A stretch of DNA of 9,978 nucleotides from DATEOR01 sp046734455 (GTDB lineage: Bacteria; Actinomycetota; Thermoleophilia; Gaiellales; Gaiellaceae). Below the pieces are notes generated by a model. That model ran no database searches and had not been told where the DNA came from. It saw only the letters and a program-made list of their open reading frames with translations. Positions 5,573-9,978 of the stretch are shown one piece after another (positions within the stretch are counted from its first letter, which is position 1; each line of letters opens with the position of its first letter). Made by a program: the position numbers and the translations under genes. The DNA lies in NCBI GenBank assembly GCA_046734455.1, contig JBKPRJ010000019.1, positions 1-9,978 of the forward strand, in the 5' to 3' direction.

Positions 5573-6874
5573 CTAGCCGTCGTACGGCTGGTTGAAGTTC
5601 CCGGCCGTCCGCTGGATGGCGATCACCCTGCTTTGGAACGGCGGGTCGGCCTGCACCGACAGGTACAGGATCCTGTTGTCGTTCGAGAACCACGGGCCTG
5701 TCGGCTCGAATCGGTTCGGCATGGTCGCGAAGAGCTCCAGGTTCTCCGCTCCCGTCTCCCCACGCGGGAGCACCCAGACCTGGTTCATGCCTCCCGTGCC
5801 CGGCTGCGCGAAGTCGCTCGAGCCGTGGTCTTCCATGATGAAGAGGTCGCCGGCGTCCGTGAAACGGATGTTGTCCGGACGCGCCATCCGGGCGAAGTCG
5901 CCCGCGACGATGACCCTCCCGTGCACCGTCTCCTGGTCGAGATCGGTGAGCATCCAGATGTTCCCCGCGTTGGGCAGCGCGCCGGACTCGCTGAAGACGA
6001 CGGCGTGGCCGCCGGGAGCCTTCAGCATTCCCTCTGCCTTCTCGAACGAGTTCGCCGAGGTCGGCGGACCGACCCGGGCGACCATGTCCGCCTCGGGAGT
6101 GAATGGATCGAGCGGGCCGACCCAGTGCCCGGTGTTCGTGGCGCGGTCGAAGACGAGGCCGTACAGGCTCCCCGTCGTCAGGTCGTTGGCCCGGTCCGGC
6201 ACGAACTTGTAGAGGTACTGCCAGTTCCCGCGGTCGTTCGTCAGGTACCAGTTCTTCCCGACGCGGGCTTCCTGCTCGTGGCTGAAGCGACCCATGCCCG
6301 TGAGGCGCGTCTGTGCACCGGTCGCCGGGTCGATCTCCCAGACCCAGCCGGAGCGGAGGTCGGGGTCGCTCAGGAACGGGAACTCCTCGTTCGTGAGGTA
6401 CGTCTTCCACGGCGTCTGCGCGACCGAGCAGGTGTCGTGGATGCCGGTCGTGATCAGCTCGCGGCGAAGCACGGTGACGCCGTCCTTGGCGAGCACGATC
6501 CGTGAGACCGACGCGGTCCCGTCGGAGTCGTCGTCACCCGGGGTCTGCTCCGGCACGGCGCACTTGCCCGCGTCGCCCTGGAAGTCGCCGGGCCGCGGCT
6601 CGGTGAGCTCGTGGTTCGAAAGCAGCCAGGTCTCGTCGCCCGCGGTGAAGACGACGTTGCCGTCGAAGTCCTCGGGCATCGGGAACGTTGCCCCGCTCTC
6701 CGTCGACGTGACGGCGTCGGTACACGCCTCCGAGATGATCGAGTACGAAAAGCCGCCGGCCAGGTTGATGACCGGGTCGCCTGTCCCGATCGGGCCGGGT
6801 GGGTCTGCAACCGCTGTTGCGGATGCCATCAGGACGGTGGCGACCGCGGCGGCTGCGAGCACTGCTGGTCTCAT
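5573..6874 (-). CDS. Secreted PhoX-like (DUF839) phosphatase family protein
   Basis: A 433-residue exported protein. Residues 1-23 form a Sec-type signal peptide (MRPAVLAAAAVATVLM core, likely cut after AVA23); no twin-arginine is present, although characterised PhoX enzymes use Tat. DUF839/PhoX signatures run in order: LLSNHEL (84-90), DTCSVAQTPWKTYLTNEE (147-164), GRFSHEQE (195-202), TNDRGNWQYLYKFV (212-225), EKAEG (278-282), RPDNIRFTDAGDLFIMED (332-349), and PTGPWFSNDNRILYLSVQ (391-408). PhoX is a Ca/Fe-dependent phosphatase. Cys149 sits where PhoX has its iron-bridging Cys, which favours a metal site (inference by motif, not alignment). It would act outside the membrane on phosphate esters; the substrate is unknown. 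The ATG is fixed by a strong SD and the signal peptide. It lies 48 bases after the DUF354 gene and has its own promoter-like motif, so it may be expressed separately. DUF839 is firm; phosphatase activity is less so. Confidence 0.85.
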   Translation of the reverse strand: MRPAVLAAAAVATVLMASATAVADPPGPIGTGDPVINLAGGFSYSIISEACTDAVTSTESGATFPMPEDFDGNVVFTAGDETWLLSNHELTEPRPGDFQGDAGKCAVPEQTPGDDDSDGTASVSRIVLAKDGVTVLRRELITTGIHDTCSVAQTPWKTYLTNEEFPFLSDPDLRSGWVWEIDPATGAQTRLTGMGRFSHEQEARVGKNWYLTNDRGNWQYLYKFVPDRANDLTTGSLYGLVFDRATNTGHWVGPLDPFTPEADMVARVGPPTSANSFEKAEGMLKAPGGHAVVFSESGALPNAGNIWMLTDLDQETVHGRVIVAGDFARMARPDNIRFTDAGDLFIMEDHGSSDFAQPGTGGMNQVWVLPRGETGAENLELFATMPNRFEPTGPWFSNDNRILYLSVQADPPFQSRVIAIQRTAGNFNQPYDG

Positions 6875-6879
6875 GCCTA

Positions 6880-6887
6880 CCTCCCCT
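6880..6887 (-). promoter_or_regulatory. Strong Shine-Dalgarno site AGGGGAGG of the PhoX-like gene
   Basis: On the minus strand AGGGGAGG ends 5 bases before the ATG at 6874, containing the canonical GGAGG. It fixes the start just ahead of the signal peptide. It contrasts with the DedA-family and asparagine synthase starts, which lack a clear SD. Confidence 0.8.
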
Positions 6888-6910
6888 GTGGGTCGAACTC
6901 CCAGCGCGGC

Positions 6911-6916
6911 AGTCTA
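6911..6916 (-). promoter_or_regulatory. Putative -10 element TAGACT for the PhoX-like gene
   Basis: TAGACT on the minus strand (extended ACTAGACT, 6918-6911) lies in the 48-base gap after the DUF354 stop. Initiation about 7 bases downstream would give a leader of about 30 bases containing the SD. No -35 at a normal distance is evident; a TTGACC close by is only 4 bases upstream of it, too near to be a -35. Confidence 0.45.
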
Positions 6917-6922
6917 GTGGGG

Positions 6923-7924
6923 TCAAACAGGCATGAGCAGCTGCAACATTTCTGCGGGATCGCGGCGCACCCGCTGCCCCTCGCCGCTCCGCTTCGCGAG
7001 CTCGAGCGCGCGCGGATCGGTGAGCGGCCGCAGCCGCCCCTCCCGGATCAGCGCCTCGTCCACGCCGCCGAGGCGCCCGCCGTAGGTCGTGTAGACGGGA
7101 ACGCCGAGCGCCGCTGCTTCCCGGTTCATGGTTCCCCCGGCGGAGACGACGAGATCGGCGAAGGCGATGAGGCTCTGCGCGTCGACGGCCCCGTCGGGGA
7201 CGACGACGGACGGCAGCTGCAGGCTGCGCACGTAGTCCCGCTGCTCCTCGGTGCGCGGCAGGACGACGGCCTGCACCTTCTCCTGGTTGCCGAGAAACGT
7301 GAGCACTTGCGGGAAGAGGGGATTCGACTTGCGGTGGTAGAGGGAGACGTCGGGCGGCGTCCGCACGACCACGAGGATCCGCTCCTGCTCGATCTCGAGC
7401 TCCTCGAGAACCCCGGGGCGCGCCTCGAAATCGGAGAGGTAGTACTCCTCCTTGAGCCCGGGGTACTGGCGTAGCTTGGGCGGATGAACGCCGTAGCGCT
7501 CGAGCCGCTCGGGCGGGATTGCATCCGGCACGACGACGAAGGTCGCCGCCCGGCAGCCGAGCTGATGCTGAACCGTCGCGAACTCGTAGTCGAACGTCGT
7601 CGAGCTGGGGATGCCGAGGGCGCGCGCCGTCAGCGTGAGGTGGTGGGAGCCGTGCGCAAGCGCCGCGTCGAAGTGCCTCCCCCGAGCCCAGCGCCGGAGC
7701 TTCGACATGCGCGTGACCATGGTGGCGAGCTTGCTGACGCGGGAGCGGCCTCCGTGGTGGCCGATGAGCTCCGCCTCGATCCCGTGCTGCTCGAGGAGCT
7801 GGACGGTCTGCGCGTAGTCGCGCGCCGTCACCTCGACCTCGTCGCCGCGCTCACGCATGAGTGCGATCAGCGGCCGGAACACCAGCACATGTGCCGGCGC
7901 CGTGATGTCGACCCAGACCCTCAC
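6923..7924 (-). CDS. DUF354-family, GT-B-like putative glycosyltransferase
   Basis: A 333-residue cytoplasmic protein with no signal peptide or membrane helix. The N terminus MRVWVDITAPAHVLVFRPLI (1-20) is typical of DUF354 proteins, which look like the GT-B / UDP-GlcNAc 2-epimerase fold: strand, then a His-containing loop (His12). The C-terminal half carries LVVSAGGTMNREAAALGVP (258-276) followed by VYTTYGG, a Gly-rich nucleotide-sugar-binding-like loop with Glu269. Further features are FDYEFA (111-116) and VVVRTPPD (185-192), the start of the second Rossmann-like domain. The family is found in polysaccharide loci but its reaction is not established, so glycosyltransferase is an inference. 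GTG 7924 is chosen because GTGA overlaps the stop of the upstream asparagine synthase gene (4-base overlap). There is no separate SD, so translation is probably coupled and the two proteins are likely made together. Confidence 0.8.
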   Translation of the reverse strand: MRVWVDITAPAHVLVFRPLIALMRERGDEVEVTARDYAQTVQLLEQHGIEAELIGHHGGRSRVSKLATMVTRMSKLRRWARGRHFDAALAHGSHHLTLTARALGIPSSTTFDYEFATVQHQLGCRAATFVVVPDAIPPERLERYGVHPPKLRQYPGLKEEYYLSDFEARPGVLEELEIEQERILVVVRTPPDVSLYHRKSNPLFPQVLTFLGNQEKVQAVVLPRTEEQRDYVRSLQLPSVVVPDGAVDAQSLIAFADLVVSAGGTMNREAAALGVPVYTTYGGRLGGVDEALIREGRLRPLTDPRALELAKRSGEGQRVRRDPAEMLQLLMPV

Positions 7925-9795
7925 GCGGCGACGGCTGCGGGCTTGGCGGCCACCTGCTCGTGCCAGAGCGTGAAGGTGAGAAGGCCCCAGAGCTGGCGGG
8001 AGAGGTCTTCGCGGCCCGCCACGTGGTCGTCGAGCAGGCGGGCCACGGTCTCGGGCCGGAAGAAGCCCTGGCGGCGGAGGGTCTCCTCCGAGAGCACCTC
8101 GCGCGCGAACGGAACCAGCGGGCCGCGGAGCCAGGCCGCCGCCGGGATCGAGAACCCGCGCTTGCGCCCCGAGATCACCGAGTCGGGAAGGAGCGGCGCG
8201 ACCGCCTTGCGGAGGAGGCGCTTCTTCGACAGGCCGCGCACCTTCAGCCGGGTCGGAAGGGCGAGGGCCAGCGTGGCGACGACCGGGTCGAGGAAGGGCA
8301 CGCGGGCCTCCAGGGAGTGCGCCATGCTCGCCCGGTCGGTCTTCACGAGCAGGTCGTCCACGAGGTAGATACCGAGGTCGACGTCCTGGAGCCGCGCGAG
8401 CTCCTCGGCGCCCTCGGTCTCGGCGTAGCGTTTCCGGTAGACGTCCAGCGGGTCGACGGTTCCGCGGCGCTCGGGCACGAGCAGCTCCGCCCGCGCCTCC
8501 GGCGAGAAGATCTCCTTCCAGCCGTGATGGCGCTCGAGCGGCGGCAGGTGAGCGGCGCGGACGAACCGCTTTGCGCGGTAGTCGAGGCTCGCCTTGGCGG
8601 AGGAGCTCGGCAGGCGCTCGACCAGGGGCCGCGCGGCGGCGGCGAGTCGGCCGACTTTCGGGGCCAGGAGATCGGCCACGTACGTGTGGTAGCCGCCGAA
8701 GAGCTCGTCGCCCCCTTCGCCGGAGAGCGCGACCTTCACGTCGCGCGCGGCGAGCTCGGAGACGAGGTAGGTCGGAAGCGCTGACGAGTCGGCGAACGGC
8801 TCGTCGAATGCCGCAGCGAGCTTGGGGAGGAGCCGCGCCGCGTCGGGCCTGACGACGAGCTCGTGGTGATCGGTCTCGTAGCGCTCGGCGACCTTCCGGG
8901 CGTCGGCGAGCTCGTCGAAGGAGCCCTCGTCGAAGCCGATGGAGAACGTCTGCACCGGCTTGGCGCTCTCCAGGGCGGCGAGCGCGGCGAGCGCGCCGGA
9001 GTCGACGCCGCCCGAGAGCAGGACTCCGACCGGCACGTCGGCGAGCAGGTGGGCACGCACCGAGTCGCGCAGGCGGGCGCGCAGCTCCTCGGCGAGCTCG
9101 TTCTCGTCCTCCGTGCGAACCTCGTCGGCCGGCACGGGCGCCGGGCGGGCGAAGCGCTCCACCCGCGAGTCGCCATCACCGTCCCAGACGAGCACGTGCC
9201 CGGCCGGGAGCTTCCGGGTGCCCTTCCAGATCGAGAGCGGCGCCGGAATGGAATTGAACGCGAGAAAGGCCTCGAGGGCGTCGAGGTCGACCTCGCCGCG
9301 CGGCAGCGCCTTCAGCTCCGAGGCGAAGGCGAGCGTCCCGCCCTCCGTCGAGTAGTAGAGCGGCTTGATGCCGAACTGGTCGCGCGCGAGCACGAGCCGG
9401 CGGCGCTTCGAGTCCCAGAGCGCGACCGCGAACATCCCGCGCAGCTCGCGGACGTAGTGCGGGCCGTGCTCCTCGTAGAGGTGGAGGTGCACCTCGGTGT
9501 CGCTGGCCGTGCGGAAGCGGTGTCCCTGGCGCTCGAGGACCGCCCGCAGCTCGCGGTGGTTGTAGATCTCGCCGTTCTGGACGACCTGGATCGAGCTGTC
9601 CTCGTTCGCGATCGGCTGGTCGCCGCCGGCGAGGTCGATGATCGAGAGGCGGCGCGAGGCCAGCGCCACGGGCCCGTCGACCAGCGTGCCTTCGGCGTCA
9701 GGGCCGCGGTGGCGGAGCGTGTCGTTCATGGCCTCGAGCGGCCCAGCGTCGACCGGGCTGCCGTCGAGCGAGGCGAGTCCGCAGATCCCGCACAT
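7921..9795 (-). CDS. asnB: Glutamine-hydrolysing asparagine synthase / AsnB-like amidotransferase
   Basis: A 624-residue cytoplasmic enzyme. The N-terminal class II glutaminase domain begins MCGICG, giving Cys2 as nucleophile after Met removal, with RHRGPDAEG (28-36), SRRLSIIDL (47-55), NGEIYNH (74-80) and DQFGIKPLYY (139-148). The ATP-pyrophosphatase synthase domain has the PP-loop SGGVDS (261-266), SGEGGDELFGGY (358-369) and, further on, KTDRASMAHSLEARVPFLDP. All key motifs are present, and length is near the roughly 610-630 residue Bacillus-type AsnB/AsnO. The standard reaction makes asparagine from aspartate, glutamine and ATP; in glycan loci such proteins often amidate sugar acids instead, which fits its neighbours (inference). 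ATG 9795 is chosen over an in-frame ATG at 9837 because Cys must be residue 2. Eleven bases separate it from the sugar-transferase stop. A TAGACT ends 8 bases before the ATG and only a weak AGGG precedes it. Confidence 0.92.
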   Translation of the reverse strand: MCGICGLASLDGSPVDAGPLEAMNDTLRHRGPDAEGTLVDGPVALASRRLSIIDLAGGDQPIANEDSSIQVVQNGEIYNHRELRAVLERQGHRFRTASDTEVHLHLYEEHGPHYVRELRGMFAVALWDSKRRRLVLARDQFGIKPLYYSTEGGTLAFASELKALPRGEVDLDALEAFLAFNSIPAPLSIWKGTRKLPAGHVLVWDGDGDSRVERFARPAPVPADEVRTEDENELAEELRARLRDSVRAHLLADVPVGVLLSGGVDSGALAALAALESAKPVQTFSIGFDEGSFDELADARKVAERYETDHHELVVRPDAARLLPKLAAAFDEPFADSSALPTYLVSELAARDVKVALSGEGGDELFGGYHTYVADLLAPKVGRLAAAARPLVERLPSSSAKASLDYRAKRFVRAAHLPPLERHHGWKEIFSPEARAELLVPERRGTVDPLDVYRKRYAETEGAEELARLQDVDLGIYLVDDLLVKTDRASMAHSLEARVPFLDPVVATLALALPTRLKVRGLSKKRLLRKAVAPLLPDSVISGRKRGFSIPAAAWLRGPLVPFAREVLSEETLRRQGFFRPETVARLLDDHVAGREDLSRQLWGLLTFTLWHEQVAAKPAAVAA

Positions 9796-9803
9796 GGGCC
9801 CTG

Positions 9804-9809
9804 AGTCTA
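9804..9809 (-). promoter_or_regulatory. Putative -10 element TAGACT before asnB, overlapping the preceding stop codon
   Basis: On the minus strand TAGACT is followed by 8 bases and then the ATG of the asparagine synthase gene. Its TAG is the stop codon of the sugar-transferase gene. The extended form is ACTAGACT (9811-9804), as before the DedA-family and PhoX-like genes. It could give a near-leaderless internal transcript within the operon. No -35 box is visible. Confidence 0.45.
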
Positions 9810-9978
9810 GTGACGGTCTCCGCGCAGGAGGCCCCACACGGCGGCCGCGGACTGCTTGATCACGCGCCAGGCCGTCGCGAAGACGACGCGGAGGTAGAGA
9901 CCGACCGAGCGGTCGGCGATGTACTCGAGGTCGTGGGCGAGCTTCTCCGCCCAGGACTCTTCGCGGCCCATTCGGGTC
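9807..9978 (-). CDS. C-terminal end of a probable bacterial sugar (undecaprenyl-phosphate) transferase, partial
   Basis: An open minus-strand frame enters from the right edge and ends at TAG (9809-9807), giving 56 visible residues. They read TRMGREESWAEKLAHD, then LEYIADRSVGLYLRVVF, then ATAWRVIKQ. This matches the usual C terminus of polyprenol-phosphate sugar transferases (WcaJ/PglC/EpsL type): a SWxEKxxxDxxY(I/V)xxRS pattern, then an amphipathic hydrophobic stretch and xxTxWxV. Such enzymes move a sugar phosphate from a UDP-sugar to undecaprenyl phosphate, starting the lipid-linked glycan. The catalytic domain is outside the window, so the assignment rests on this tail alone. The gene lies 11 bases upstream of asnB on the same strand, consistent with one operon. 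Confidence 0.65.
   Translation of the reverse strand, partial: TRMGREESWAEKLAHDLEYIADRSVGLYLRVVFATAWRVIKQSAAAVWGLLRGDRH

Noticed and set aside
5633..6505. Plus-strand open frame across the PhoX-like gene
   Set aside because: Arg/Val-rich composition without motifs, opposite a gene with a signal peptide, SD and a full set of DUF839 signatures.
6919..6924. TTGACC on the minus strand as the -35 box for the PhoX-like gene
   Set aside because: Only 4 bases separate it from TAGACT, far below the usual 16-18, and its TGA is the stop of the DUF354 gene.
9796..9837. Upstream in-frame ATG (9837) as start of the asparagine synthase gene
   Set aside because: It would add 14 residues before MCGICG and bury the Cys that must be N-terminal for glutaminase activity; it would also overlap the sugar-transferase frame by 31 bases.

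Overview
The window is high in G+C, with G/C at almost every third codon position, GTG starts alongside ATG, and tight gene packing. This suggests an actinobacterium. A deep-branching Thermoleophilia/Gaiellales-type lineage is my guess from the protein mix (NAGPA + FlgD-like secreted protein, DUF354, PhoX-like protein), but the sequence alone does not prove it. The theme is surface polysaccharide / glycoconjugate synthesis.

Layout. Four genes run rightward over bases 1-5355. The first is a secreted phosphodiester glycosidase (NAGPA domain plus C-terminal Ig/FlgD-like domains), cut by the left window edge. It is followed by a DedA-family membrane protein, a DegT/DnrJ/EryC1-type PLP sugar aminotransferase, and a membrane-anchored FlaA1/CapD/WbpM-type nucleotide-sugar 4,6-dehydratase whose ATG overlaps the aminotransferase stop. 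Bases 5356-5572 are a non-coding gap between convergent genes, carrying two near-identical palindromes, a short direct repeat and a hairpin. Four genes run leftward over 9978-5573: the C-terminal end of a probable sugar-phosphate (undecaprenyl-phosphate) transferase cut by the right edge, a glutamine-hydrolysing asparagine synthase-like amidotransferase, a DUF354 glycosyltransferase-like protein overlapping it by 4 bases, and a secreted PhoX/DUF839-type phosphatase with its own SD and promoter-like motif.

How they may work together. The dehydratase and aminotransferase would make a UDP- or dTDP-linked amino-deoxy sugar. The sugar transferase would load the first sugar phosphate on the lipid carrier. 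The DUF354 protein could add or modify a sugar, and the AsnB-like enzyme could amidate a sugar acid or make asparagine. The NAGPA and PhoX-like proteins would act outside the membrane on phosphodiester or phosphomonoester groups. DedA-family proteins are linked to lipid (including undecaprenyl phosphate) translocation, which fits the setting. This pathway view is inference from family knowledge and co-location.

I found no CRISPR array, tRNA, rRNA, transposase or clearly new defence system. The most unusual items are the operator-like palindrome pair stranded between two gene 3' ends, and a recurrent ACTAGACT motif sitting just before gene starts, twice fused to the stop codon of the preceding gene (once in the variant form TAGAGT).
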